From Nectonema munidae (lineage: Eukaryota > Nematomorpha > Nectonematoida > Nectonematidae), in NCBI GenBank assembly GCA_030549495.1, contig JAUIRK010000855.1:444001-508000 (forward strand): 64,000 bases of DNA, given 5' to 3'. Below the pieces are notes generated by a model, which worked only from the letters and a program-made list of their open reading frames with translations, was not told where the DNA came from and did no database searches. Below, piece by piece: positions 46,396 to 59,252 of the stretch. The position numbers and the translations under genes are program-made. Positions within the stretch are counted from its first letter, which is position 1. Every line of letters starts with the position of its first letter.

Positions 46396-47398
46396 TGACA
46401 AAACCGGAACCTTGCCCTCATTCTCTTTTAAAAAAGAGACCTTGTAAGTGTGGATTTTCTACTTTAACTCACAATCTAATCCCAAGGCTCGCAACCGACT
46501 CGAGGTAAAATATGATATACATAGCGCGCTTGTCAAAACTAACCCTTAGTATATTAGTACGCTAGTGCATAAAAGGTGACGTCACCCTCTTCACTAATCT
46601 ACTTCTAAAGTAGACGAACGGAAAAGTCGTTTTAGTTGTTAATAACAGCTCTATCCGCTTTCTCAATAGCTATGCTAGGCACAAAATAATGCTACGCGGG
46701 CACACATAGAGTTGGGCGATAAATTATAGCTGATATATACCAATCGATTTATATCGATATAAATCAAGACCCAGATAGATATAAATTGATTTCTTTTTGA
46801 AAAAGTGCACTTACATATGGATGTATATATATGCTGAGATTAATTAATGTGAGTAGAGTATAAAGATGAGAGATTTCAATATCTTTCCTTTATCGAGTAC
46901 TTTCACGATCAGCCAATATATTGAGAAAGTGCACGTCTGTATGTAAGAAAATGCATGTGTATAATTGAAGGTGTGTGAGTGTATTCCTTACTGATTTATG
47001 CACTGTTGTGGATATCATTATTTTTAAATATAAAATGAATATAGTGCAATATATCATCTATCCGACTTCTTTAATCGCCTTTTTCTCTTCACAAACAAAA
47101 CCCACTCGCATGCAATCACTTATTGTAACTCGTGACAATCTTTTTTGTCTTTTTGCGATTTCAGGCAAATATCCTTATATTTTCTTTAACCCAATATTCG
47201 AGCGCATTCCATGATATGTATATTTAATATTGGGTATGTATGCATGCTTTTTTACTTTCTTAACCGCGCATGATTTCCAAAGACATCATATTCATAATAT
47301 AAGAATATGCGTGTATCTACGTCACCTTTATCTCTTGTTGCTTCAGCACCAGAGACTCCAATAGCGTCTGCATTACGAATCTCGAAAGCAGCTCATTC

Positions 47399-49492
47399 AT
47401 GACAGCAAAGCCAAAAGGTATTCAGCAAACCACTCTGGGGACATTTATGGGTGGCAAACTAGTGGGGTCGTTCACAATTAACGTCAACCTTTTTTTGATA
47501 AATTTCAACCCCCTCATGTCAACTTTTAGATATATCATCACTTAACAAAATCGACTTATGTCAACTTTGGATACCCCCTCCCCCTCCCAGTTTTAGTTGA
47601 CGTCAATTGTGAACGACCCCTAAGGCAATTGCAGGATGAGGTTGACCAGATAGTCATTACCGCACTGATTACAGGTATATGATTTTGTTTATTTTGGATT
47701 AAAATATTCGTGTCATGTCAATAGGCAATCTTCCAATGTCCTTCTTGAAGAATACATCCTTTCTTTACAAGTTGAGATCAAGCGCACGGATGATGTCAAG
47801 ATATCGCGCGACACGCTCAGTGATCCCATCACTAGTCGCAAAGATAACAACAGCAGTAGAGAACTTTGTGTCCACACTGAGCCTCATCGAACACTCTTGT
47901 CAGATGGATGGCATAGCATTACATCCCAGTAGCAAGTAACCATCTTTTTTCACTTGTCTTAGCTTGTTTTGTAACTTCATTTTTCTACAAACTACAGCTA
48001 CGTTAATTGGGTTGTGCCAGGGAGTACGGGTTTGAGTGACGTTTTTAAGGTCCAGATGGCAGCAGTAACGGAGACATGTGAGGACATTGTTAAGCGTGTA
48101 AAGGAGGTCACTGTTCATTTAGAAGGGATCCAGAACGAAGATAAAGAACAGATCAGCCTCTTCTTTAGTGAAAATGGTGCTCTATACAAGAAAACACGTC
48201 GTTTGCATGCTAAAGAAGGGGTACGTTTTATTTTACTTTTCTCTTTGTATTTGCTCATTTTCAATGTAGCCAAGAAGTGGAATCACCTTACCATGTCCCT
48301 CTTTGGCCCACCAAAAAAACCTGTTGCTAAAGGATCTTCTGAAGGCAGAGTCTTTAGATGTAACATAGCATTCAAGTTGCATCTTTCATCAGATTCAGTA
48401 TTGCATATCATGATGTATGCGCAGTCACTACAGTTCCATTTGGGTCCCAACAGAAACAAGAAGGTATTCGATTGTGAACACCCTCAAGCAAGTATTGAAT
48501 TTTAAAAAAAGAATTCCGTTATTTGTTCTTGTAATATTTATAATAAATTACAAAATAAATTTTCCTTTAGGTTGTGTCTATTGAGCAACAGAACGAGCGC
48601 AAGAAAAAGTTACGCGAATTTGTTGAACGTATTCTTCTGGAAGGATACAAGCAACTTGATAGCTCTTTTGAAGACCTTTGCAAAAGCAGCGGGTAAGTAG
48701 ACTACATGGTGGCTGGCATATAATCTTTATTGTTAGGCAACTTGACCGTGTCACAGCAGGGATGATTCTCATTACCTGGACATGGCTCTACATTTTGCTC
48801 TTTGGGAGACAATGGATCCAGTATATGAATCAAGATGGTATGTATTTGAAAAAGTACTAATTTATGATGTTCGACACTAGGGCCTTCGCTCAAAGAATGA
48901 TCTAAGACAAATATAATCCCATGTTGTTTTGGTTGGATGTGCAAGTTGATGTACCTGAGATGGGAAACTTAGCACGAACATTACTGTCTGTGTGACCACA
49001 CGTTGCTGGGCGTGAGCGAATTTGTTCCCTGTCTGCTGATCATAACGAGGGCCCGCTCTAGGTTTAATCCATACCATTTGCACTATGCTTCAGATATATA
49101 TAAAACGCTTCTACCTGATACTAATTTTAGCTGAATGAAGAGAAGGCAAAGGTTCGGATTAACACGCCTCTTGGAGCTGTGACTGATGAAGGTGAAGGAG
49201 AGGATGATACATATGTGCAAAGACCCGTTCAACTGTTGATGCCGCTGCAGAAGACACACGTTTTGAAGATGAAGAGGAGATGACGGAGGGAGACAATGAA
49301 GAGTTGCGTGATTTGAATGAAGGACTTGCAGAACAAGTTGAAGCAAAGGAATCGGGTTCATCCCGCCCGACCAATCATATTTTAATTACATGGGATGAGC
49401 AGGAGAGTTTGACTCAGCTGAAGCAGAAATATGTAGACGAGAGTGAGTTCAGCGATGCATGCAGCATGTTTAATTCCATATTGCATAACTAA
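47399..49492 (+). pseudogene. Spliced transposase-like gene of the 2.9-kb hAT element
   Basis: Coding blocks: 47399-47674 (MTAKPKGIQQTTLGTFMGGK, interrupted by the MITE, resuming RQLQDEVDQIVITALIT), 47725-47935 (NLPMSFLKNTSFLYKLRSSA...), 47998-48220 (YVNWVVPGSTGLSDVFKVQM... to HAKEG), one or two blocks around 48270-48480, and about 48571-48690 (VVSIEQQNERKKKLREFVER...), with later pieces to 49492. Introns of 50-65 bp with GT-AG ends separate the first blocks and keep the frame, which supports real splicing. The opening and the F.K.....Y.L.SR....IP block resemble hAT transposases. I do not find the usual C-terminal dimerisation motif, and the end is frame-broken near 49.2 kb. Confidence 0.5.
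47464..47620. mobile_element. Short palindromic MITE, copy 2, nested in the hAT element
   Basis: The left end is GGGGTCGTTCACAATTAACG and the right end, read inward, is GGGGTCGTTCACAATTGACG. The interior is nearly identical to the 44127-44269 copy, including the paired ATGTCAACTTT motifs, with a short extra ATATATCATCA segment. The high similarity suggests recent activity. A clean duplication is not visible here: the left flank is ...CTAGT and the right flank TAAGG. Confidence 0.8.
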
Positions 49493-49704
49493 TAAAACAT
49501 GTTTCTTAAACGTTTATCCTATTTTTATCATTCAAGGTCAAAAAATTAGGTGACATGATAGAAATGGTTTTCAGTTTATCGCCCAATCCTAGGTACATAG
49601 TGTTGAGAACACCTGGTTTAAATTATATTTAGTAAATATAATTAAGTCCCTTTTCCTAACTTGTGTATTCTCTTGCGTTTATTTAACTCCTTCAGATACA
49701 GCAA

Positions 49705-49850
49705 TGGATATAGAAACATTTTAAGCTATAAATTATAGAGAATACCCTCTTACATAGTATGTGTTATAAAAAAAATATTAGCTCAAATCGAATTGATTAT
49801 ATTATAACTAAAGAAAGGAAATAAAAAATAGATTTAAAAATCTAATCACA
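49705..49850 (+). repeat. Dispersed repeat, copy 2 (partner at 6.7 kb)
   Basis: Contains TTAAGCTATAAATTATAGAG, TATGTGTTATAAAAAAAATA and AATAGATTTAAAAAT in the same order as 6685-6900. It starts about 110 bp after the hAT element's right end. Confidence 0.5.
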
Positions 49851-50182
49851 GGTCTTTTAGTGAGAGAATAAGGATTTCTGGGAATACTTTATATCAGGAG
49901 TGTAGCGCAAGAACGTATTTTCAAGACTGCAGCTGTTGGAAAAAATTTTATGAGTACGGGTTTACAAAATGGCGGCGGGTGTGGATAATTGTGTTGAGCT
50001 AGACTCAACTCCACAAATATCTGAAAAGGATGCTCATAGTTTAGCACTGTTTCATTTATGACTTAAAATCAATTCAAATTTATTTCCACTTACGGTAAAA
50101 GGTTTCAATACAAATTGAATATTTTGATTCGTAGATATATTTTAATAAAATATGATAATATCAAATATTCCATCAGTAACAA

Positions 50183-50512
50183 TTAAAAGAAAGATGAATG
50201 AGATATAGGAAGAGAAGAAGTGAGAAGCGCTGTGCTTTCAACGAATGATATAAGCAAAGGAAATACAAAAGGCGTGTCTGTCTCGTTTATAAGAAGATAG
50301 CGAACTGTTACAAGGGTGTGGAATATAAGGGTGGAGAAGTAGATATTGATGGAAGCGCATGCACACACGAGAAGGATGTAAATGCAAGAGCTCAAACATG
50401 GGAAAAGAGCATTTCTCACTACACTTCTCTTTCTCCAACTAAATGAGTAAAATTGAGCAGTCAGTTGCTTTATTAAATGTTCCGGAAAGACAAAACGGCG
50501 ATAATTTGGCAT
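50183..50512 (-). other. Open stretch downstream of PTBP, probably 3' UTR
   Basis: A 109-codon minus-strand frame with no recognisable domain lies within 700 bp downstream of the PTBP stop, and AATAAA-like signals occur nearby on that strand. I interpret it as 3' UTR sequence that happens to be open. Confidence 0.3.
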
Positions 50513-50860
50513 TTAAAAAGCAGGGGATAAAAATATTTGATGGGTGCATCAGCGGACATCCATACTAAGTTTAGAAGTACAATGTGATGTGCCGATGATG
50601 TTGATTAAAGCGAAAATTGCAATTTAAATATACACAAGGTATTATAAAAATAATTGATTTAAAAAAGCAAAATAAGAATAATTTATGTGTGATAAAAAAT
50701 AAATATCAACAAGAAACGCGATACTGGGCTTGGGTTTGTTGCTTTTGGCCTGCCGAAGATATAGAGCAGAGAATGAACATCAGAGTGTTGTGTTTTGTGA
50801 CTAGAAAAATAGAAAGACAACAGAACGAATTATGCCACAAGTAAAATTGAAATAGAAATA

Positions 50861-52930
50861 TCAAAAGGGAATCTTGGAGAAGGAAACACGGAGATAGCAG
50901 TCCTTTAATTTGTAGTTGTGCAGCTCAATCAGTGATTCGATAGCCTCCTCTTCGGAAGCCATCTTGACCAGAGCCATTTTACGGTCATTAAAAAAAAAAC
51001 GAAAATTTAAGCAGTTTCTATTGAAAAAAGAAATTGAATAAGGACATTTTGATTAGGAAGCAAAGTGAAAAAAGGATTACCTTACTTTAGCTAGACTCTT
51101 TATCGCGCTGATATCGTCGACGCTAGAAATATTGTCCCCTTGTTTACGCGTAAACAACAAAACGAGCAGTTCTTGATCAAGAGATGGCGCGATATTGGAC
51201 AAATGTAGAGTGTTTGAAGGCGGAGAAATATTTTCAAAATTTTTGGAAGAAGATTTCTTGAATCTGTGAAGGGGCGAGTGTGAGAAGTCCTGGCTCAAAC
51301 AGGCCTCGCTGGGCTGCGGCGCAAAAGAAAGGCCAGGCGAGGCGGAGGTCGGCGCGGACATCACGATGTTGACAGTGAGCATTTTGGAGGGTTGGATGTG
51401 CAGTCTCTTTCCGTAGAGCATTCTTCCCGACAGATGGAGCAGAGCGAGGTAGGCCTGGTGGCGAGAAGACATCTCGATGAGTGCGGACGAGCGTTTGCGG
51501 AAGAGTATTTTGACACGAGTGACGTCTCCATAGACACCGAATAAGACGAACAGGATGAAGGGAGTGACTCGAGTGCAGTTCAGACCGGAGATGTAGAGAA
51601 CAGGGCCAGGCAAAAACAAGTAAAAGGTGTTAGACAGTTTGTCCGCCATACTCAGAGAGGGGGGCGAGTGCGAGTGGTGGAAGTAGGGGTTACCGCCTGC
51701 GTTCTGAACGAGCGAGGACGCGCCTGTCGAGGGGACAAAGAGGGATGGGGGCACTTGAGACTGGATGGGAACGAAGTTCTTCACACACGTGAATGTGAAG
51801 TCGGTATGAGAGAGCGATATGAAGGGGGGCGAAGGGGCATTGCCGCTGCCGCTATTTACGATAGTGTTGTTGGCGCAGCTATATCCAGCACGACCGCCCA
51901 ACAAAAAAGCAGACAAAATGGCGGGAGTTAGTTTAGACTTTGCTTTGATTGCAGAGAGAGATGAGGAAAAGGAAATGAAAGCGTATAGCACAATGAAAGA
52001 AGGCGAAGATGGTGTTGGTGAGGTAGACTTCTTTGAGAAATTATTTCTTACGAAAACGGATATGGAAGAGATGCAGCCGAAGGGGGCAAAAACAGCATGC
52101 ATCAATTCAACAGGAATCGGAGAAAGGAGATTGGAAATGATGAGGCTGAGCACGGGGCCGCAAAAAGTTCCATTTGTCATGACTTCGTCCCCGATGAAGG
52201 CAAAAGACGGCGCCATGATGGGGGTGGCGAAAGAAGGGTGTGGTGGTGCGGCGTCACTGGATGAAGTGTTGAAAAAGTGGGAGGAGTAGTTTGTGAGTAG
52301 GCCCTGCTCCGCATCGCCACTTCCTTTGACGGGGTCGCCCGGGAAAACGCCCACCGGCTCGTTGTTGCGCGTGCTGGCGTTGCTGATGTTTCTCTTAACG
52401 GTCAGGCACTTGTGCTTAGAAAATTGGGCGTAAACGCGCTTGCCGTAGATCAACACTTGATTTTTGTCAAAGTAGTGCAGCATGGATTGGGCAAAAATCT
52501 TTTCGCTAAACTCAACAAAAGCTTGGTGCTTGTTCTTCAAAGACAACACGTTCAGCACTTTGCCGAATTGAACGCCCAAAGATAAAATTTCATACTCGTT
52601 TTCAGTACCCAGATTTCTTAGGTGTACAACTTTGGAGGAGGAAGGCGGCAAATCTTCAATGTCGTTGTCTTCTTCGTTGGCGGTTTCGGAAAAGCTTTGT
52701 CGAGATTGGAAGAAGAGACAAGGCGAAGACCAAAAACGGGCATTGAGAGAACATTTGGGCATAGAAATAACAGATGCGCGAGAGACAGGACCAACTTTTG
52801 TGTCGTCTAAAGCAGAGGTAGAATGAGCCCTGACGTGTGAGGCAGAGGAAGACGCATAAGCGCTAAGGTCTGCCTTTTCGAATTCGATGGCCGGGCACTG
52901 ATTTTCTTCCGCGCTTCTATTCTTAGACAT
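50861..52930 (-). CDS. PTBP: Polypyrimidine tract-binding protein (PTBP) homologue
   Basis: Complement of 51081-52930 joined to 50861-51017; 668 residues, close to the larger PTBP forms. It binds CU-rich RNA and regulates splicing in the nucleus. RRM1 is at about 100-176 ([36 protein letters not shown]). RRM2, at about 258-355, is divergent with a Ser/Pro insert. RRM3 is at about 442-520 ([28 protein letters not shown]). The PTBP-specific [20 protein letters not shown] precedes RRM4 (573-668), which ends DRKMALVKM...[12 protein letters not shown]-type aromatics are sparse, as is usual in PTBPs. The 63-bp intron (51018-51080) splits RRM4. Using donor GTAATC and acceptor CAATAG gives the in-frame join [13 protein letters not shown]. 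The nearer GTAAGG donor would break the frame. The start is the first ATG of the long frame. A CU-rich leader lies upstream. Confidence 0.92.
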
Positions 52931-53005
52931 GATGAATTAGTGAGGAGAAAGAGGAGGGTTAGAAGAAGAGAGAGAGGGAGAAAGAGACTTAAAGATCTGA
53001 AAAGA
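52931..53005 (-). promoter_or_regulatory. CU-rich leader directly upstream of the PTBP start
   Basis: Read on the gene's strand this is almost pure pyrimidine with repeated CTCTTTCTCC and CCTCTCTCTCTTCT, preceded by TTTTCAG at about 53000. It is either the 5' UTR or the tract before an acceptor. PTBP proteins bind exactly such CU-rich RNA and are known to autoregulate in other animals, so self-binding here is plausible but inferred. Confidence 0.4.
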
Positions 53006-53765
53006 AAAATCATATCTTTCATACCCAAGAACATAAAGGATTCGTCGAAATGGAAAAGTTATAATAAAGAGAAAGATTAGAAGAATAAATGTGTTGAAGC
53101 ATTACAAGATATGCTACGCCCAATTTAATACATAAGTAGTGCGATTAAAGCCAGATATTTACTGGCGATGTCAGGCCTTTTATACAAGCGTTTTTTAGAT
53201 CTAAACACAATATATTCAATAGCATTAAACCTATCACTTTTACGAGCGATTTTAGATCTACGCAAATAATAAATATGCAAATAATTCCACAAAACAAAAT
53301 AAGTTCGAAGTTTTGATTTTTTGAAAATTTCCGAAGCGTCTCATCAGATTTTGGCGTCAACGCGCCACGGTGTTTTTTCAGTTCTGATATATAAAATAAA
53401 ACGAAGCAAAATTCTGTTTTCAGAAGGGTTTCAAAAAGATAACTTTCAATTAAGAGGCTAGATATAGTTTATTGATTGTTAAAAATATCGTGTACTTACT
53501 AGTGCTTCTTTCCTGGGATCCCGTATCTAAATAAAGAAATTAAATGAGCCGAAAAAAAAAATTGCCAAAATATTTCAATTTACCAAAAAATATTGTGTTA
53601 AACTCAATACATAATTTTAATTCCATTGTTTTAAAAATATAATTTTTTTGTAAGTTAAGTTCTTTTTTAGATCTGGAACAAACAAAGATTTTCTTATAAA
53701 TGTTTTTTTCTCTTCGCTTGTTGGTATAATAAAAAGTGTAAAAATATATGTGTATATATTTTTAA

Positions 53766-53963
53766 CCTGTAAATATTTATGAGGCATTAGGAAAGCAATC
53801 TCATAATATTTCTCTTCTAGAAAAAGCCTTGAAAACGATTCCTCCTACATCTGTTGAGTCTGAAAGAGCATTTTCAGCTGCCAGTCTTTTTACTACAAAA
53901 GTAAGGACAAGAATCAGCCAAAAGTATAAATTGTTGTGTTTCCTAAAAACTTCGATAAAATAA
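53766..53963 (+). pseudogene. hAT dimerisation-domain fragment
   Basis: The frame reads EALGKQSHNISLLEKALKTI, then PPTSVESERAFSAASLFTTK and VRTRISQKYKLLCFLKTSIK before a stop. This is the hATC motif (L...LxxxKTIxPTSxESERxFSxAxxFxTKxRxRLSxxxxxxLxFLKxxxK), very well kept. Upstream, in-frame stops begin at 53763, and no catalytic domain is visible, so only the C-terminus survives. No terminal repeats were found. Confidence 0.8.
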
Positions 53964-53999
53964 AAAATTTTTTTTAAAAATTTTATTTTGAATATGTAT

Positions 54000-56550
54000 T
54001 TTTTGTGTTATGTATATGGGATTTTTTGGTGCTGTTTAAGCTTTAAAGTTTCTTTCGGGAAGAAAATATTGTTTAAAAAGAGAACTAGTACTTACTACGA
54101 GATTCTAAAATTAGAGTAAATTTTTAGGTTTAGGTTTTGAAGTATTATAAATATTTTTAGTTTTTATTATAAAAAATATCTCTTTTGTAAGAATATGGGT
54201 TCTTTAGTAGTGGGGGGTGGGGTTGGGAGATTATGTCGAGTTTTTGATAGTATGAAGTAAAAGAAATAAATATTCGTTATATTAATTTCTTTTTTTCTTT
54301 AAATATTAAGAACAGGTGTTAAAAATTATAAAATATATGTTGTTTTATTATTTTATATGTGGTCTATCGCAATCATATTTTTCATTTTTTTGTAACTAGT
54401 AATTACAATCTTCATTGAACTCGTATTTTTTGTTCAAAACACGCGCAAAAGTGTTTTAAATATTTTATGTAAAAAAAGTATTATTAGTTCTTCGTATAAA
54501 ATATTTTTTGTTTTAGAGGGGTCTATTTTTCTTGGTAATTTAAAAAATTTTTTGAAACAGAAAGTAGTGAATATATTTTTTCAAAAATATTTTAATTTTT
54601 TACTATATCTAGTGGGGTTGTAGTAATTTATCTCTTTCTCTTTTTATTATTTCATGTTTAGTAAAGTTCAACTAGGCAAATACTATCTTTTTTCAAGTTT
54701 TATTCTTTGTCTAATTCATATTTTACTTTGAATGAAGCTCGTAGTATCTCGAGAACGTTTAAGTGATATTGTGTACAGGATTAGTTTTGTTCGTGTATTC
54801 CAGGAAGAGTAGAGTTTTTGTAAATTCTTCATATTTGTGAGAGAAAAATAAATTTAAAGTTAAATTTTGGGTGGAACTTACTATACAATTTAAAATAGAT
54901 ATCTGTGCAAAAAAACTATAATTAGGTCTTATAAAGTAAATTTTATATGAAATACAAAGAAACTTTAAGTAGAAATAGTAAATTCTACTTTGTTTAAAAT
55001 TAAAATTAGGTTTTTGGAATCTCTTTTTCTAGGGTAGCAAAAGGTGAAATTAAATCTTAAATTATGGTATGGGAGAAGGGATAAAAAGAAAGGGTTAATT
55101 AGTAAAGATTGAAAAAAATTTAAATTGTAGTTTGTATGGTTGTGATGTGGGTTGAAGAAAAAGTAAAGAAAATTATGCAAAATTAGTGTTAGTGGTGTGG
55201 TCTTTCTAAGAAAAAAGAAATGGAATTAGGGTTGGTAAGTGTGTGCTAAAGAAGTTGAAACTGGGGGTAGGCATATTTTAAGGAAGAAGAAGGTGTGTTG
55301 CAAGTATGGAAAGAAAGTGGTGGAAAAGAAGGGGGGAAAAAAGATGGAGAGATGGGATGAAGGAGCGACTACAGGAGTTGCTCAGAGAAGGCAATGGAAG
55401 AGAAGTGGAGAGTCTCGCAAACTTGGGGATAAGGTGTAGGCAAAGAAAAAGAAATAATGGTAAAGTATTATGGACATCATAAACTCAAAAAAATTATTAG
55501 AGGTGAGCTTATAAGGTTAAGTTTTAAATTGTGGTCTTTATGTGGAAGCAATTGATATTGTTACAAATTTGACTTGTATTGAAGAAAAGATCAAACTTTA
55601 CCTAGAAATGAAAAACCGCTTTGCTCACAAGTTGTTCTAAATTTGATAAATATTATTAATAATAATAATGTTCATCGTTTGTTTTTAGAATTCTTTATTT
55701 CTAGAAGTATTTTGAAATTGTTTTCTGAAAAAAGCTTTGTGCGACTGGAACAGTAAGTGAAAATGGATTGGAAAAATGATCAGTAATTTCTATAAACATT
55801 TTTTCAAAAAGAAATCGTGGAAAATTGTAATATTTTTTTGGCAAAAAAATGAAATTATATTGGTTCGATGGTTTGATAGCAAAGCCGTAAAAGTAATGAC
55901 AAATTTTGACGAAATCAATCCAGTATAAAAGGTTCAGAGGTATGACAGAACTATAAAAAAAACGTGTTGAAATAGCTTAGCCAAAGTTAATGAAAAATTG
56001 TAACTCAGGTATGGGTGGAGTGGTTTTACACGACTGCATGTTGAGTAAATATGAGGTTTTGATAAGTGGAAAAAAGTGGTATTGCTGCTTAATAACTAGG
56101 GTTTTAGATATGTCTGTAGTGAACAGTTGGCTTTTAACAGACTAATTGGTAATGATAATATGCCACTTCTTGATTTTAAGAAAGCTTAACTAGTCTCAAT
56201 TATGACGTAAATGCCAATTATAAAGTTATAAACTTCGCTTTACAAAAAGTGCCCTAAATGCGATGTACCTCTTTGCATGAAATGTTTACATGCATATCAA
56301 CAAGCATATTTATTTTATTTTTAAATTTTTCCTTATTTCTCAATAAAATAATTGATATTTTTTGACATTCATATCAAAAAAATTTTGCAAAATTTTGAGC
56401 TCAGTACAAGCGAATCATTTTTGGACACATCCGTAATTCAGCAACTAACAATAACTTTTTCTGAAATTTTGTAAGGGCATTACGTTGACTATAAATGAGT
56501 CGTATATAATGAAAATTCATCAAATTTCAAGGATTTATAAAGTTGGTAGG
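54000..56550. other. AT-rich intergenic DNA with a purine-rich segment
   Basis: Mostly A/T-rich. Between 55.2 and 55.45 kb the plus strand is strongly purine-rich and stays open for 66 codons (Lys/Gly/Arg-rich), which reflects composition rather than a recognised protein. Confidence 0.4.
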
Positions 56551-56554
56551 TACG

Positions 56555-56682
56555 TAATGCGTTAATTTATTAAGATTTTAAGTGTTTAGAGTGGGATAGG
56601 AGCCGACTTTTAAAGTCAGAATCAAATTTTTGTAAGCACTGGTGTCGGAGTGGGCTATCTTCCCTCCGACTTCAGAGCTCTG
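56555..56682. mobile_element. Probable right end of a hAT-like element
   Basis: Read inward from 56682, the sequence is CAGAGCTCTGAAGTCGGAGG and further in has GCCCACTCCGACACC and CGGCTCCTATCCCACTC. CAGAG-type ends with repeated TCGGAGT/ACTCCGA motifs are common in hAT MITEs. The left end was not identified. Confidence 0.4.
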
Positions 56683-56699
56683 ATTTTTATCGCCTAGTA

Positions 56700-59050
56700 G
56701 GACACTTTAAGACTCGGAATTGATCGAATTAGCAAACATAAATCAATTGCTTTTCGAGAAGAAATGAACGAGAAACATATCAAATTGTATTTTTAATTAA
56801 GCAATCAAATTTGCTAAAGACTAAATTTAAGGTTTGGGTAAGTTTTTATTAAGAATGTTCAAAAAGACCACATTTATTTATTTGATATATATGAAAATAA
56901 ATGCTTTGAATACTGAACTTCAAGTATCGCAGAAAATACTTCTTTATTGCAAAACAAAGGTTGGTAGTATTGTTTTAAAATTCAAATATTTTAGATTTAA
57001 ATTCCAGAAAAAAATTGAAAAATTTAGTGTTAAGATTTATGCAGACATCCATACGCGGAAATTTCAGCCCAAAAATATTGCTCTGTATTAACATACAATT
57101 AAATATTTCAAATCAGATAATAAGGATATAAATAAATACCAAATAGAATTATTAACTACTTTGTCTCGCGAGGAAACCTCAATTTCTCATTTTGGGAGGA
57201 TATTACATTAAGGTTTATTTGATAGATATTGCAAAAAGTTAGATCAAGAAGTAGATTAAAAAACCTAAAGAATAAATTTCTATTATATGTAAACACTTTA
57301 TTTTATAATTCTGGCCTAATTTATAAATATCAATTTAATAATTTGAGGTATTATTCAGAAGATACACAAAGGAGAATTCATTTGCACGCAAACAAAAGCA
57401 CCTAAAGTAAAAATAATTAAAAAAAATAGATCTACTAGAAATCATTTTCTATTTAAATTGTTTAAGGGAATAACTGCCGACTACATTATCGTGAATACCA
57501 ATATTCTATACAAATAGTTTTCTTCTTGAACTTTACTAGAACTAATGAGGAAACAGAAGGCTGTTTTAAAAAATGAAAAATTATTAATAAATTTAAATAT
57601 ATAAATACTAAAATGATACTGGAGTGCTTGCGTAATGATCAACCCGAAAATATTGGAATACCACAAAATGAATTCCTTCACACTCGAAACAAAAGCTATA
57701 AGATTTGTCAAGGTTAAAATCATGAATTTACAATATGTTTATCATTAAAAAAAGATTCTAAAAAGAAGATAATTCAAGATTTCCATTTATATTTATAAAA
57801 TAAAATCAAAATAAGATAATATAAAATAAAACTTATAAATTTTAAAATAATAATTGTCTTTTAAAATCTATTTAAAAGAATTAGTTTCGAATAATAAAGC
57901 TTTGTGCAAAACAAATCAACGAAATTTAGAAATACAAAATATACATAGAAAATTTTGATTTGCGCAAACTGTTAAGCTTAAATATATAAATAAAATATTA
58001 TTTTATAAATACCTGAAAACAATAAAAGTACGAGAAAAATATAAATAATTTGATTTGTTCCATCAGATTAAAGTAATACCATACTTTTTGCGCTTTTTAA
58101 TTTGTTGATTGATTAACTTGAAAAATTCAGAAGACTTGAAAGCTAGCAAAGTGCTTAATAGAAGGAGGATATCGAGAAGGTTTTCAGCTGATTGTCATCA
58201 TTAGTATGCAATATAAACAAACAAAGAGAAAAAAATTGTGCAAATGGGGGGGACAAAAATTAAGGGTATGCACTAAGGACAAATAAAAGTGGTAATGCAC
58301 AGATGAGCATTAGGGCATTTGAAATTCAGAAAATATTGTAGATCTTTAACTAAGGACTCTGAGGAAAGCTAAAGCTCAATTAAGTCAATGAGAGTATATT
58401 TTCTAGAGCATAGAAAGATTATCAGCAAATTATTGAAATAAGAGCCAATTAAATGGAAATATGTAAATTATATAGCTGCAAGTTTCAAAAAATGGCTAAA
58501 CCTAAAGATAAAAGATTCAGTTTTTGGTTAAAAAATATAAATTTCTTGCAATTATGTGAAACAATATGCCAATTTATTAAATCTAGTGGAACATAAAGAA
58601 CTTTGTGATATTTCAGTCTTTAAAGACATTGAACAAGGGAAACAGAGCAAAATAGGAAGAAGAAAGAAATTTCTGATAGTATATATTTATATGTTTATTT
58701 ATCATAGCAAGTTTGAAAGAACGATGCGTAAAACAGATAGGTTCATGTGAACGCAGAGGCTTAACTTAGCCACATCAACAAATGTATGTTCTGTGCACGA
58801 GATGAATCTAAGAAGAAGAAGATGATGAAGATAAAAAATTAAATAAGAATATTAAAATAAAAAATTTTTATCAAATGAAATCCATAAGAAGCGAATTTTG
58901 CTTTCTTCTCTTTCCCTTCACAGCACCTTCTATACATGATTTTTACCTGGTTGCATTATGGTTAAAAAGTTACTAATTCAAGTTCGAAAATGAAATGATG
59001 GTTATATCGCTGTTTATTAGATTTAGGAATTTCACTGTATGAAATTTAAT
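56700..59050. other. AT-rich intergenic DNA without recognised features
   Basis: Very AT-rich with short frames only. A GAAGAAGAAGATGATGAAG run near 58.81 kb resembles a LINE-type tail but is isolated. Confidence 0.4.
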
Positions 59051-59252
59051 GTCAATATGTATGTAGTATGAATGGATTTCTTATGTATATATCAATTAAT
59101 TCTTGTGTATGTGTCTATATATGTATGTATTCGTGTGTACGTCTCTATGCATTTCAATGTATCTATGTGTGTATGTATGTTTAGATGATTTTTTATCTTA
59201 CGTTTATTAATAAAATAAATAGGAAAGTTTATTTTTGCGTTAAAAGTGGTTT

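Larger units (their letters stand above)
46707..49591 (+). mobile_element. hAT transposon, 2.9 kb, with ends, target duplication and nested MITE
   Basis: The left end TAGAGTTGGGCGATAAATT and the right end read inward, TAGGATTGGGCGATAAACT, match closely. The flanking 8-mers GGCACACA (46699-46706) and GGTACATA (49592-49599) agree at 6 of 8, the differences being two C/T transitions. Subterminal TATATCGATATAAATC-type repeats follow the left end. The length is near full size for hAT. A spliced ORF runs on the plus strand from 47399 to 49492. A palindromic MITE (47464-47620) has landed in its first coding block, so this copy can no longer make intact protein. Confidence 0.8.

Noticed and set aside
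51668-52826. Several plus-strand open frames opposite the PTBP gene
   Set aside because: They are antisense shadows of the long PTBP reading frame and show no independent domain.
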